A stretch of 64,000 bases of DNA from Chryseobacterium turcicum (lineage in GTDB: Bacteria; Bacteroidota; Bacteroidia; Flavobacteriales; Weeksellaceae), in contig NZ_JAJNAY010000002.1 of the NCBI RefSeq assembly GCF_021010565.1, forward strand, positions 620,001-684,000, in the 5' to 3' direction. Below the pieces are notes generated by a model. It made no database searches. It saw only the letters and a list, made by a program, of their open reading frames with translations, and was not told where the DNA came from. The position numbers and the translations under genes were made by a program. Shown one piece after another: positions 1-9,777 of this stretch (position 1 is the first letter of the stretch; every line of letters begins with the position of its first letter).

Positions 1-2877
1 AAAAAAGATGTTACTAACTCCGTATCTTCTGTAAAGGCTGAAGCAATCAAAGATATGCCATCAACCAATGCTGCTGAAGCAATTCAGGGTAGAATGGCCG
101 GAGTACAGGTTTCATTAAGTGAAGGCTCACCCGGAGCCGATGTAGACATTGTAATTAGAGGAGGTAATTCTATTACAGGAAGTAATGCCCCGCTATACAT
201 TGTAGATGGAATACAAATGGATAATGCACTATCTATTTTATCTCCAAAAGAAATTGAATCTATTGAAGTTTTAAAAGATGCCTCTTCTACCAATATTTAT
301 GGAGCCAGAGGAGCAAATGGTGTTGTTTTGATCACCACAAAAGGAGGTCGTAAAAAATTAAAAACATCAATTAACTATAATGGATTTTTAGGGGTAAGAA
401 AAATTCAAAATACAATTGACGTATTAGATCCTTATGAATATGTTTTGTATCAATATGAGCTGTATAATAAAGCTGGTCTTGAGAGCGACAAGACAATATT
501 TGAAAACAGATATGGTACCTACGATCAATTAAGCAAATACAAAGACGTAGAAAAAAGAGACTGGCAAGATGAAGTTTTTGGAAGAGAAGCATTTAACTTC
601 ACCCATAACCTTTCTGTAACCGGAGGATCTGACAATTCGGCTTTCTCGTTATCTCTAAATAACGTTCAGGAAGATGGAATTATGATTGGGTCTGGGTTTA
701 AAAGAAACATGGCCAACTTCAAATATGATTACGATATTTCGAAGAAATTAAGCATGACTTTAAATGCCAGATACAGCAGACAAACTATTTATGGTGCAGG
801 AACATCTTCTACAGGATCACAAAGTACCAACAGATTAAGAAATGCGGTAAGATATCAGCCATTTGAAGGTCTTTCTACAGTAAACGTTGATGAATTTGAC
901 CCTCTATTTGCAGATCAAACCAACTTGGTAAATCCTATTTTATTAGCTAATAATGAGATTAAAGAAAGTGGAAGAAATGACCTCTTATTAAATGGAACTA
1001 TCGACTATAAAATTAACAAATATTTTACTTTCAGAAGTGTAATAGGCTATTTACAGAGAGATGAGTTTGTTAACCAATTTTCTGGTACTGTAACTTCATT
1101 GGCAAGACAAAACAATGATCAACCAGTTGTATTTTTAAGTAAAACTCAATCTAGGAGAATTACCAACTCTAATACTTTAAACTTTAGAAAAACATTTGGC
1201 AACCATAAACTAGACTTATTAGCTGGGCAAGAAACTGTACGTACAGATGGAGAATCTTTACAAATGAATATTAAATGGTTTCCTAAATCAACAGGTGCAC
1301 AAGAAGCATTTCACAATATTCAGTTAGCTTCTCCTCCTGCAGGTATGGTACAAGATGCTCCAAAAACACCGATGCTACCATCAAGTCCTGACAGGTTAGT
1401 ATCATTTTTTGGAAGAGCTAATTATATTTTCAATAATAAATATATTTTTACAGCTTCCATGAGAGCGGATGGATCAAGTATATTTGGAAATGGAAATAAA
1501 TGGGGGTATTTCCCGGCAGGATCTGTTGCATGGAAAATTACTGAAGAAAATTTCTTAAAAGAAAGCCAAACCATCAGCGAGTTAAAACTTCGTGCGGGTT
1601 ACGGTTTATCCGGAAATAACAGAATCGGAGGTTTCTTATATGACACTTTCTTTATTACATCTTCAGATTATGGATATGCATTTGGAAACAATGTAACACC
1701 GGGAGCTACCACAGGAAATATTATGGCTAATAAAAATGTTACTTGGGAAAAATCGGCTTCTAAAAACTTAGGTTTAGACTTTGGTTTATTTAAAGGAAAA
1801 GTTTACGGTACATTGGATGTTTATCAAACTGATACCAAAGACTTATTGCTTTTAGCAAGAATTCCTCAAAACTTAGGATACGACTTTCAATTTCAGAATT
1901 CAGGAAGTACCACTAATAAAGGTATTGAATTCTCCATAGGAAGCACCATCATCAACAAAGAAAATTTCACTTGGAAAATTGATGCTAATATATCTTCAAA
2001 TAAAAATATAATCAAAAGTTTAGGAAATAGTGCATCTGTAAGTGCTAATTCTTATTTAACCCCTTCTGGCTGGCAAAATAATTTAAATGACTTCTTAGTA
2101 CAGGTTGGTAAGCCTGTAGGTACTTTTTGGGGATATCAAACAGCAGGAAGATATGAAGTGAGTGATTTCGATTATAATGCAACGACACAAGTCTATACTT
2201 TAAAAGCAGGTATTCCTAGCTCTGCTGCTGCTGCCAATGGAGCAAAACCAATACAACCTGGAGACCTTAAACTTCAAGATTTAAACGGGGACGGTATTAT
2301 TGATAATAAAGATATGACCGACTTAGGAAATGCTCAACCAAAATTCTATGGTGGATTTAACCAGACTTTCCGTTACAAAAACTGGGATATGAGCTTAATG
2401 TTCAATTTCTCTGTGGGGAATAAAGTTTATAATGCTAACAAATTAGAATACACCACTCAATACTTATACAAAGACAACAATATGTCTGCTGATGTAGCCA
2501 ATAGATTTAGATGGTTTAACGATGCCGGAGAAAAAGTAAATGACCCAACAGCTTTAGCTGCATTAAATGCTAATACAACAGGATGGACTCCCCCTGCAGG
2601 AGCGTACTTTTTACATTCTTATGGTATTGAAGACGGATCTTTCTTAAGACTAAATAATGTAACTCTAGGATATTCTCTAGGGAAAGATTTTATTAAACAA
2701 TTGGGACTTTCTAATTTCAGATTGTATTTTACGATGAATAACGTCTTTACTATTACTGGTTATTCAGGATATGATCCAGAAGCTAATACCAGAAGAAATC
2801 CTTTAACACCTGGTGTAGATTATGCCGCTTACCCTAGAAGCAGATTTATCTTATCAGGAGTTGACATCACTTTTTAA
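1..2877 (+). CDS. SusC/RagA-type TonB-dependent outer-membrane transporter (5' truncated)
   Basis: The reading frame is open from the first base, so the gene begins outside the window; 958 residues are visible. The plug domain is seen in AIQGRMAGVQV, an IRGG motif and PLYIVDG, followed by ANGVVLITTKGG and a long beta-barrel ending SRFILSGVDITF with a terminal aromatic residue. The signal peptide, the N-terminal carboxypeptidase-like domain and the TonB box must lie upstream. SusC proteins import oligosaccharides through the outer membrane with a SusD lid, and susD follows after 11 bp. Given the downstream enzymes, the cargo is inferred to be pectin oligomers. An ATG at 55 is internal, not a start. 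Confidence 0.95.
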   Translation, partial: KKDVTNSVSSVKAEAIKDMPSTNAAEAIQGRMAGVQVSLSEGSPGADVDIVIRGGNSITGSNAPLYIVDGIQMDNALSILSPKEIESIEVLKDASSTNIYGARGANGVVLITTKGGRKKLKTSINYNGFLGVRKIQNTIDVLDPYEYVLYQYELYNKAGLESDKTIFENRYGTYDQLSKYKDVEKRDWQDEVFGREAFNFTHNLSVTGGSDNSAFSLSLNNVQEDGIMIGSGFKRNMANFKYDYDISKKLSMTLNARYSRQTIYGAGTSSTGSQSTNRLRNAVRYQPFEGLSTVNVDEFDPLFADQTNLVNPILLANNEIKESGRNDLLLNGTIDYKINKYFTFRSVIGYLQRDEFVNQFSGTVTSLARQNNDQPVVFLSKTQSRRITNSNTLNFRKTFGNHKLDLLAGQETVRTDGESLQMNIKWFPKSTGAQEAFHNIQLASPPAGMVQDAPKTPMLPSSPDRLVSFFGRANYIFNNKYIFTASMRADGSSIFGNGNKWGYFPAGSVAWKITEENFLKESQTISELKLRAGYGLSGNNRIGGFLYDTFFITSSDYGYAFGNNVTPGATTGNIMANKNVTWEKSASKNLGLDFGLFKGKVYGTLDVYQTDTKDLLLLARIPQNLGYDFQFQNSGSTTNKGIEFSIGSTIINKENFTWKIDANISSNKNIIKSLGNSASVSANSYLTPSGWQNNLNDFLVQVGKPVGTFWGYQTAGRYEVSDFDYNATTQVYTLKAGIPSSAAAANGAKPIQPGDLKLQDLNGDGIIDNKDMTDLGNAQPKFYGGFNQTFRYKNWDMSLMFNFSVGNKVYNANKLEYTTQYLYKDNNMSADVANRFRWFNDAGEKVNDPTALAALNANTTGWTPPAGAYFLHSYGIEDGSFLRLNNVTLGYSLGKDFIKQLGLSNFRLYFTMNNVFTITGYSGYDPEANTRRNPLTPGVDYAAYPRSRFILSGVDITF

Positions 2878-2888
2878 ACCTAAATATT

Positions 2889-4712
2889 ATGAAGAAGAAT
2901 AAATTTTTAACAATACTATTTGCAGTTGCAGGACTAATATCTTTAAACTCTTGTGATGATTACCTGGATGTAGAAAGCTTATCTAATACAGCTGAAGCAC
3001 AACAATTTGATTCTGCTCCCGATACCTTTTCTGCATTGGTAGGGGTTTACAACTCTACGATGGGTGATAATACCTATGGTCAGAGAATGAATCTAATTCT
3101 TACCCAATCGGGAGACGATCTAAGAACTTCTGGTGACTACAATGCCAATGACAGAAGAGGAGTTAGCTGTTTTGGTGCAATTCCTACAAACCCTGAGCTT
3201 TTAAAACCTTTCACAGATACCTACGCAGGAATTGAAAGAGCTAATCTTGTTATTAAAAACATTCCTATATCACCCGTTTACAAAACAGGTTCTGCGGCTG
3301 ATAAAAAATTAATGGATAGATATCTGGGTGAAGCTTTAACCCTTAGAGCTAGCTTTTATCACGATCTTATTAAAAACTGGGGCGATGTACCTTTTCAAGA
3401 TGTACCTTCTGCTGATCTTCCAGATTTGTATCTTGCAAAAACTGATAGAGATGTTATTTATGATAAGATTCTTGATGATTTGCTTAAAGCTGAAGCTCTT
3501 GTACCTTGGAGATCTGAAGGTGGCACTACAGCACAAAGAATTTCTAAAGGTGCCGTAAAAGGATTAAGAGCCAGAATCGCATTAACGAGAGCGGGATATT
3601 CTTTAAGAAGAAATCCTCAACAAATGATGCAGGGTTCTAATCCTCAGAAATATTATCAGATTGCGTATGATGAGTGTAAAGATATTATGAATTCTGGCCA
3701 ACATCAGCTTAATTCAAGTTACGAAGGATTATTCAGATCATTACATACCAACAGCCAAGATGCTACGAATGAAGTCATCTATGCAGTCGGAGCATTCGGT
3801 GGAAACTCAAGAACCGACAGTAAAATTGGTTACTATAATGGTTTAAGACATGATGATACCGATTGGAAATCTTCAGGAGGAATCAGTGCAATCCCTGTTT
3901 ATTTTTATGAATTTACAAAATATGATTTAAGAAGAGATGTCAACATCGCTATCTATAGAGTAAGTACTACAAAACAAGAAGAACTTCAGACATCTATCAA
4001 CTGGAATGATGGCAAATTCAGAAAATCTTGGACTTCAATTACTGGTACTTCCCAAAACTTAGGAATTGATTGGCCAATGCTTAGATATTCAGATATCCTA
4101 CTAATGTTTGCAGAAGCTGATAACGAATTGCACGGTGGTCCATCTGCGGATGCTGTGAATGCAGTTATGGCAGTTAGACAAAGAGCTTATGCTGGTAATT
4201 TAGGTCAGGTAGGAACTATTCCGACTGGGAAAGCAGCGTTCTTTGATTATATCGTAAAAGAAAGACAACTTGAGTTTGGGGGTGAAGGATTAAGAAAATA
4301 CGATTTGATTCGTTGGAATTTATTGGAAACTAAAATTAATGAAACAAGAGCTAAGCTTACCCAATTTATGAACGGTACAGGAGCTTATGCAAACGTTCCT
4401 GAATATATTTTCTACAAAAAGCCAACCTATGTACCAACAAAAACAGCTCAGCAAAATGTATTAGATATCGATTTCTATACAACTACCGGAATAGCAAAAG
4501 CTGATATTTTCTACAGTCCTAATCAATCTGTTGCAACCCCTTCTGGCTACACAAAAGTAAATTGGAGATTAGCAATGACTCAGCCATATATCAGTGGAGA
4601 CCCTATCAAGAGTTATGCGTATTATTTCCAGCCTAACAGGAAAGAATTATTACCATTAGCTTCAGATGTTATCAACTCTAATTACAATCTTACCCAAGAT
4701 TATGGGTATTAG
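2889..4712 (+). CDS. SusD/RagB family glycan-binding lipoprotein
   Basis: 607 residues. A lipoprotein signal ends at LISLNSC (Cys near residue 22), followed by acidic residues (DDYLD) as is usual for surface-exported Bacteroidota lipoproteins. SusD hallmarks are visible: a helical N-terminal part with a YAGIERANLVIKNI stretch, LGEALTLRASFYHDL, WPMLRYSDILLMFAEA and ERQLEFGGEGLRKYDLIRW near the C-terminus. It forms the substrate-capturing lid on the SusC barrel. It follows susC by 11 bp and is probably co-transcribed with it; a hairpin terminator lies just downstream. Pectin-oligomer specificity is inferred from context. Confidence 0.95.
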   Translation: MKKNKFLTILFAVAGLISLNSCDDYLDVESLSNTAEAQQFDSAPDTFSALVGVYNSTMGDNTYGQRMNLILTQSGDDLRTSGDYNANDRRGVSCFGAIPTNPELLKPFTDTYAGIERANLVIKNIPISPVYKTGSAADKKLMDRYLGEALTLRASFYHDLIKNWGDVPFQDVPSADLPDLYLAKTDRDVIYDKILDDLLKAEALVPWRSEGGTTAQRISKGAVKGLRARIALTRAGYSLRRNPQQMMQGSNPQKYYQIAYDECKDIMNSGQHQLNSSYEGLFRSLHTNSQDATNEVIYAVGAFGGNSRTDSKIGYYNGLRHDDTDWKSSGGISAIPVYFYEFTKYDLRRDVNIAIYRVSTTKQEELQTSINWNDGKFRKSWTSITGTSQNLGIDWPMLRYSDILLMFAEADNELHGGPSADAVNAVMAVRQRAYAGNLGQVGTIPTGKAAFFDYIVKERQLEFGGEGLRKYDLIRWNLLETKINETRAKLTQFMNGTGAYANVPEYIFYKKPTYVPTKTAQQNVLDIDFYTTTGIAKADIFYSPNQSVATPSGYTKVNWRLAMTQPYISGDPIKSYAYYFQPNRKELLPLASDVINSNYNLTQDYGY

Positions 4713-4742
4713 TAAAAATATACATTCATATTAATTAATTTT

Positions 4743-4784
4743 AAGTACAGACTTCCTCCTTTCGGGGAGAAGGTCTGTACTTTT
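4743..4784 (+). terminator. Intrinsic terminator after susD
   Basis: Inverted repeat AAGTACAGAC...GTCTGTACTT, extended by an imperfect TCCTCC/GGAGAA stem around a TTTCGG loop and followed by TTTT. It ends the susCD unit and may let the enzyme genes downstream be expressed at a different level. Confidence 0.8.
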
Positions 4785-4864
4785 CTTCAAAGAAAAATTG
4801 AGATAAGATTTTAAAAAGTTGAATTTCAGGCCATCAACTGACAACAAAAAACTATCAACTACTT

Positions 4865-5887
4865 ATGCAGGTTTCAGGTTTAAAAAAGAGTACGTTTTTG
4901 TTTATTTTTTCAATAGTCTTCATCAGTCTTCTTTCTTTCAAAGCTAATGATGAGAAAACCATCATCGTTTCGAAAGACGGAAAAGGAAATTTTACGACTA
5001 TTCAACAAGCCATTGACGCTGTTGATGAAGGAAAAACGTCAAAAACAAAAATCATTATTAAGCCAGGTACTTACAGAGAAAAAATTATTGTTCCAGCTAC
5101 AAAAAGTTCGATTAGTTTAATAGGTGAAAATGCAGAAAACACTATTTTGGTTTATGGTGACTTTGCATCAAAACCAAACGCTGAAGGCAAAAATATCGGA
5201 ACGACAGGTTCATCTACCCTATTTATTTTTTCTGATTATTTTTCTGCTAAAAATATAACCTTTCAAAATGATGCAGGACCTGTCGGGCAAGCAGTTGCTG
5301 TATTAACAACAGGTGATAAAATAGCATTTGAAAACTGTCGGTTTTTAGGCTTCCAAGATACCTTATATTTAAAGGGAGCTCAGGATTTGGAAGACCAATC
5401 TAAAGTTTCTAGAAATTATTTTAAAAACTGCTACATAGAAGGTACAACCGATTATATTTTCGGAGCGGGAACTGCCGTTTTTGAAAATTGCACCATCTAT
5501 TCCAAAAAAAATGCTTCGTATGTAACTGCGGCATCTACCCCACAAGGAAATCTGTTTGGTTTTGTGTTTATTAACTGTAATTTAACAGGGAATGCAAACG
5601 CAAATTCTGTATATTTGGGTCGTCCATGGAGACCATTTGCACAAACCGTTTACATCAATTGTGCAATCGATTCCACAATAAAAAAAGAAGGATGGCACAA
5701 CTGGTCTAAACCCGATGCTGAAAAAACCACTTTTTACGGAGAATATAATTCTAAAGGAGCTGGTTCTGATATTTCGAAAAGAGTTTCTTGGTCTCATCAG
5801 CTTACAAAAGATCAGGCTAAAAAATATACTGCTAAAAATGTTCTGAAAGGAAAAGACAATTGGAACTTTACAAAAATTTTTAAATAG
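4865..5887 (+). CDS. Pectinesterase (pectin methylesterase, CE8)
   Basis: 340 residues with an N-terminal hydrophobic signal (about residues 10-26). The right-handed beta-helix esterase signature motifs are present: GQAVAV, GFQDTLYLKG (catalytic Gln and Asp), TTDYIFGAGTAVFENC (second catalytic Asp) and YLGRPWRPF (substrate-binding Arg). It removes methyl esters from homogalacturonan in the periplasm or at the surface, making pectate for the lyases and polygalacturonase nearby. The pectate lyase gene follows after 24 bp. A second CE8 gene at 15495 shares the fold but is divergent, so the two may prefer different methylation patterns (inference). Confidence 0.95.
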   Translation: MQVSGLKKSTFLFIFSIVFISLLSFKANDEKTIIVSKDGKGNFTTIQQAIDAVDEGKTSKTKIIIKPGTYREKIIVPATKSSISLIGENAENTILVYGDFASKPNAEGKNIGTTGSSTLFIFSDYFSAKNITFQNDAGPVGQAVAVLTTGDKIAFENCRFLGFQDTLYLKGAQDLEDQSKVSRNYFKNCYIEGTTDYIFGAGTAVFENCTIYSKKNASYVTAASTPQGNLFGFVFINCNLTGNANANSVYLGRPWRPFAQTVYINCAIDSTIKKEGWHNWSKPDAEKTTFYGEYNSKGAGSDISKRVSWSHQLTKDQAKKYTAKNVLKGKDNWNFTKIFK

Positions 5888-5911
5888 AATCTAAAGTTTT
5901 AATTATTTTAA

Positions 5912-7330
5912 ATGAAACTCAATCTAAAACATAAAATCTTTACCACAAGCATTTTCGCAATGCTTTCTTTCTCGGTTTCAGCTCAGGAAAAAATAGTAAG
6001 CTTTTCCGGTGCTGAAGGTTTCGGAAGATATACAACAGGTGGTAGAGGCGGAAAAGTTTTATTCGTAACTAAATTAACCGATGACGGTTCAGAAGGAACG
6101 TTGAGACACGCTTTAGAACAAAAAGGAGCTAAATATATTGTCTTTAAAATTGCAGGAACCATTTATCTGGAATCTCCTTTAAGAATAAAAGAAGGCAACG
6201 TTACCATTGCCGGACAAACCGCTCCAGGCGACGGAATCACCATTGCCAACTACGAAACTTTTGTAGCGGCAGATAATGTAATCATTCGTTTCTTACGTTT
6301 CAGAATGGGAGACCAGAAAAAGCATGAAGGGGATGCTTTAGGCGCAAGATTTATGAAAGGGTTAATTGTTGACCATTGCTCGATGAGTTGGTCTACAGAC
6401 GAAACAGTTTCTATCTATGTGAATGAAAATACCACGCTACAATGGTGTGTGATTGCAGAAAGTTTAAGAAATTCTGCCCATCAAAAAGGTGCTCATGGAT
6501 ACGGAGGAATTGCTGGCGGAAAATTCGCTTCTTTTCATCATAATATATATGCTCATCATGATAGCAGAAATCCACGATTAGGAGAATATGCAGGAAGTAA
6601 ATTTGCATTGACGGATTTAACCGATTTTAGAAATAATGTAATTTACAACTGGGGGCACAACAACGTTTACGGTGGTGAAGGTATGAATGTAAATATCATC
6701 AATAATTACTACAAACCAGGACCGGCAACTTTAACCAAGAAAAGAATCGTTGCGATTGATAAAAATGAAAAACCAGAAACTGAAGTTTATAATATTTGGG
6801 GGAAATATTACATCAACGGAAATGTTTCTGAAGGTAATCCTGAAGTAACGGCAGATAACTGGAACAATGGAGTTTTTAATCAGATGAAAAACTCTTACAA
6901 TCTTACAGAAGCTGATAAAAATACCATCAAAATCAATCAGCCACACAATATTCAGAATAATGTAAAAACCGATTCCCCGAAAGAAGCTTATGAGAAGATT
7001 TTGAAAATCGGAGGCGCAAGTTTGGTAAGAGATGCGGTAGATTTACATGTCTTAAAAGATGTAAAAAACGGAACCTTTACTTACAATGGTTCGCGTGGAA
7101 GCAAAAACGGAATCATTGATTCGCAAAATGATGTTGGAGGATTTCCAGATTTAAAACAGGGGAAAATTTTTCTCGATTCGGACAACGACGGAATGCCCGA
7201 TGCATGGGAAATAAAGCAAAATCTCAATCCAAAAAAAGCCAACGCTAATGGAAGAGATTTAGATAAAAATTATGATAATATTGAGGTCTACATGAATGAC
7301 CTTGTTAAAAAAATAACCGAAAGGCAATAA
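5912..7330 (+). CDS. Pectate lyase (PL1-like, parallel beta-helix)
   Basis: 472 residues with a signal peptide ending near SVSAQ. The N-terminus of the mature protein (FSGAEGFGRYTTGGRGGKV) and VDHCSMSWSTDE, followed by HHNIYAHHDSRNPRLG, are typical of Bacteroidota PL1-type pectate lyases. Near the C-terminus LDSDNDGMPDAWE is a Ca-binding, thrombospondin type 3-like motif often found in secreted lyases. The enzyme cleaves demethylated homogalacturonan by beta-elimination, giving 4,5-unsaturated ends that GH105 and KdgF products would process. It sits in a tight run of pectin genes. Assignment to an exact PL1 subfamily would need a profile search. Confidence 0.88.
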   Translation: MKLNLKHKIFTTSIFAMLSFSVSAQEKIVSFSGAEGFGRYTTGGRGGKVLFVTKLTDDGSEGTLRHALEQKGAKYIVFKIAGTIYLESPLRIKEGNVTIAGQTAPGDGITIANYETFVAADNVIIRFLRFRMGDQKKHEGDALGARFMKGLIVDHCSMSWSTDETVSIYVNENTTLQWCVIAESLRNSAHQKGAHGYGGIAGGKFASFHHNIYAHHDSRNPRLGEYAGSKFALTDLTDFRNNVIYNWGHNNVYGGEGMNVNIINNYYKPGPATLTKKRIVAIDKNEKPETEVYNIWGKYYINGNVSEGNPEVTADNWNNGVFNQMKNSYNLTEADKNTIKINQPHNIQNNVKTDSPKEAYEKILKIGGASLVRDAVDLHVLKDVKNGTFTYNGSRGSKNGIIDSQNDVGGFPDLKQGKIFLDSDNDGMPDAWEIKQNLNPKKANANGRDLDKNYDNIEVYMNDLVKKITERQ

Positions 7331-7376
7331 AAAGTCCTGAACTTTCTCATCGATTGGTTATCTAAACAAAAATAAT

Positions 7377-8387
7377 ATGTCAGAAAAATTAAAATTAAAC
7401 GTATTCAAAATAATATTAACTGGAGCAGTTTTCGCAGCCGGTTTATCTTTCGCACAGCAAAATGTGATCGAAAAAATACGCAAAAATCCCCAAACACCGT
7501 TTTCCTATGCTGAACTATCTGTAAAAGAAGGCGGAAAATGGCAAGGCAACGAATACATTGGCGGAAGTTTTAAAAACGTAAATGAATTAACACTTCCTGC
7601 AGAACATACCGACCACTCTTACTACATCAGATACGAAGGAATCGGTTTAGAAAACAACCAAATCGGTTACAGATTGTATTTAGACTGGAGAAATGCAACA
7701 GACATATTCGGAAAAAAAGTCAATACTTTGGTTTTGCCGGAAGTTGGTCAGGACGGTTTTGAATCTTATCATCACGACTCTACTTGGGGACAGGATATTT
7801 TGAAATCAGGTCGTACCATCGGAATCGGTTCTTACGGAAGATATGATGAGCAGAATGATTTTGTGGAAACTTTTAAAACCGTAAAAAACACCACCGCAAA
7901 AGTTTTTAATGAAAACGATAAATCTTTCGCAACCATCGATTACAAAGGTTGGAAAACATGGGGAAAAGCGGTAAATCTTCAATCTAAATTAACTATTTTC
8001 AACAAAGACCGTTTTGTAAAAGTAGATTTAAACTTAGACCAGACTCTCTCAGGTTTATGCACCGGAATTGTCGCTTTCAAAGATATTCCAATGAAACAGG
8101 GAATCAGCAAAAATAAAAAATGGGGTTACATCTCAACTTACGGAACACAGACTTTAGCCAAAAAAGAAGATAATCTTGGAATGGTGGTCTTCTACCCTAT
8201 CGAAAGTTTTGATAAATACGTACAAACAAAATCTACCCATGTTATAGTTTTCAAAAAAACAAAAAATGTTTCGTATTACTTTATGGGAGCGTGGTCACAA
8301 GAACCCAATGGTTTGAAGACTGAAGAAGAATTCTATAAAGATTTAGATAAAAAATTAGAAATTTTAGATAATAACAATCAACTTTAA
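7377..8387 (+). CDS. DUF4861 family secreted protein (first of two)
   Basis: 336 residues with a signal peptide ending near GLSFAQ. Motifs shared with the second copy at 19577-20761 include an N-terminal IRYEGIGLENNQIGYRLYLDWRN-type strand pair and a WGQDILKSG / IGIGSYGRYD segment. DUF4861 proteins recur in pectin loci of Bacteroidota, but I know of no established reaction for them. The next gene, GH105, begins 6 bp downstream, which argues for a shared role in handling unsaturated rhamnogalacturonan products (inference). Confidence 0.75.
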   Translation: MSEKLKLNVFKIILTGAVFAAGLSFAQQNVIEKIRKNPQTPFSYAELSVKEGGKWQGNEYIGGSFKNVNELTLPAEHTDHSYYIRYEGIGLENNQIGYRLYLDWRNATDIFGKKVNTLVLPEVGQDGFESYHHDSTWGQDILKSGRTIGIGSYGRYDEQNDFVETFKTVKNTTAKVFNENDKSFATIDYKGWKTWGKAVNLQSKLTIFNKDRFVKVDLNLDQTLSGLCTGIVAFKDIPMKQGISKNKKWGYISTYGTQTLAKKEDNLGMVVFYPIESFDKYVQTKSTHVIVFKKTKNVSYYFMGAWSQEPNGLKTEEEFYKDLDKKLEILDNNNQL

Positions 8388-8393
8388 AATTGA

Positions 8394-9659
8394 ATGACAA
8401 TGAGTTTTATTAATCAAAAATTAAAAATATATGCAGTGGCAGTTTTAGGTTCAGGAATGTTCTTAGCTTGTGCACAAACAAAAAATACAGTGGCTTCAAA
8501 ACCAGCAAAAGAAGCTTCACAATCAGGAAAAGTAGTGCCTACCAATTTAAAATGGTCAGAAAGAATGATGCTTTCCGAAATGCAGAGATTTCCGGAAGCC
8601 TGGATGCTCGATTTCAGCAAAAGCCCAAAATGGACATATCCTTCAGCGATTGTTTTAGATGGAGCCGAGCAGCTTTATATTAAAACAGGCAAAAAACAAT
8701 ATTACGATTACATCAGTGATTTCGGAGAGAAACTGATTAAAGAAGACGGTACAATTCTTACTTACGACCTTGAAAGGTACAATATCGACATGCTCAACAG
8801 CGGAAATATTCTTCTTTATCTGTACGAAAAAGAGAAAAAAGAAAAATATCTGAAAGCGCTGCAAACCCTTCGTTTACAAATTGATGGTCAACCGAGAACA
8901 AAAGAAGGTTCTTTCTGGCATAAAAAAATCTATCCTTATCAGGTTTGGTTAGATGGTTTGTACATGGGAATGCCTTTCTATACTCATTATACGAAAGATT
9001 TTGTGAAGGGTGCCGAAGCAGATAAAGCATATGATGATATTATTTTGCAATTTGAGTCTGTACAAAACAATCTTTTAGACAAAAAAACAGGTTTACTATA
9101 TCATGCTTGGGACGAAAGTAAAGAGCAAGCTTGGGCAAATAAAGAAACCGGACTTTCACCTAATTTCTGGGGAAGAGCGATGGGTTGGTACGGAATGGCA
9201 ATGGTAGATGTTCTAGATTATTTACCGGAAAACCATCCGGGAAGAGCAAAATTGATTTCTTACATCAAGTCTTATTCTGATGCGGTTATTAAATATCAGG
9301 ATAAAAAATCGGGTCTTTGGTATCAGGTTCTAGATAAGCCATTGGCGAATGGTAATTATGAAGAAGCAACGGCTTCAGCGATGTTTGTTTACACCATGAT
9401 TAAATCTGTAAACAAAGGGTATTTACCTAAATCTTACAAAGCTGCTGCTAAAAAAGGCTACGACGGAATCATTAAAAATCTGATTACAGTAGACGAAAAC
9501 GGAATTGTTAATTTAAATAAATGTTGTGCTGTTGCCGGATTAGGAGGAAAACCTTATAGAGACGGTTCTTACGAATATTACATCAACGAAGAAATTCGTT
9601 CAAACGATGGAAAAGGAACTGGACCATTTATCTTGGCAAGTTTAGAATTTGAAAAATAA
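8394..9659 (+). CDS. Unsaturated rhamnogalacturonyl hydrolase (GH105, YesR/YteR-like)
   Basis: 421 residues; a lipoprotein signal places a Cys in GMFLACAQ, so it is probably membrane anchored. The (alpha/alpha)6-barrel family features are visible: YPYQVWLDGLYMGMPFY (with the family Asp), LLYHAWDESKEQAWANKETGLSP, FWGRAMGWYGMAMVDVLDYLP and a GGxxYRDGSYEYYI C-terminal motif. GH105 removes the 4-deoxy-unsaturated uronic acid left at the non-reducing end by pectic lyases. The start could be ATG 8394 or ATG 8400; both keep the signal. It is tightly coupled to the DUF4861 gene upstream. Confidence 0.92.
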   Translation: MTMSFINQKLKIYAVAVLGSGMFLACAQTKNTVASKPAKEASQSGKVVPTNLKWSERMMLSEMQRFPEAWMLDFSKSPKWTYPSAIVLDGAEQLYIKTGKKQYYDYISDFGEKLIKEDGTILTYDLERYNIDMLNSGNILLYLYEKEKKEKYLKALQTLRLQIDGQPRTKEGSFWHKKIYPYQVWLDGLYMGMPFYTHYTKDFVKGAEADKAYDDIILQFESVQNNLLDKKTGLLYHAWDESKEQAWANKETGLSPNFWGRAMGWYGMAMVDVLDYLPENHPGRAKLISYIKSYSDAVIKYQDKKSGLWYQVLDKPLANGNYEEATASAMFVYTMIKSVNKGYLPKSYKAAAKKGYDGIIKNLITVDENGIVNLNKCCAVAGLGGKPYRDGSYEYYINEEIRSNDGKGTGPFILASLEFEK

Positions 9660-9777
9660 ATAATTATTACATTGTCATTTCGAAAAAACGTAACAAAATA
9701 AAATTTTTCAAAAAAAGTTACTAACATTGAAATAACCAATTGTGGATAACTATATTTTATCAATGAATTTGGATTTT

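Noticed and set aside
371..592. Minus-strand ORF inside susC, and the many similar short ORFs opposite or inside real genes (for example 8468-8683, 37443-37826, 45696-45959)
   Set aside because: They lie in alternative frames of well-supported genes, have no domain signs and no promoter boxes, and their composition mirrors the host gene.
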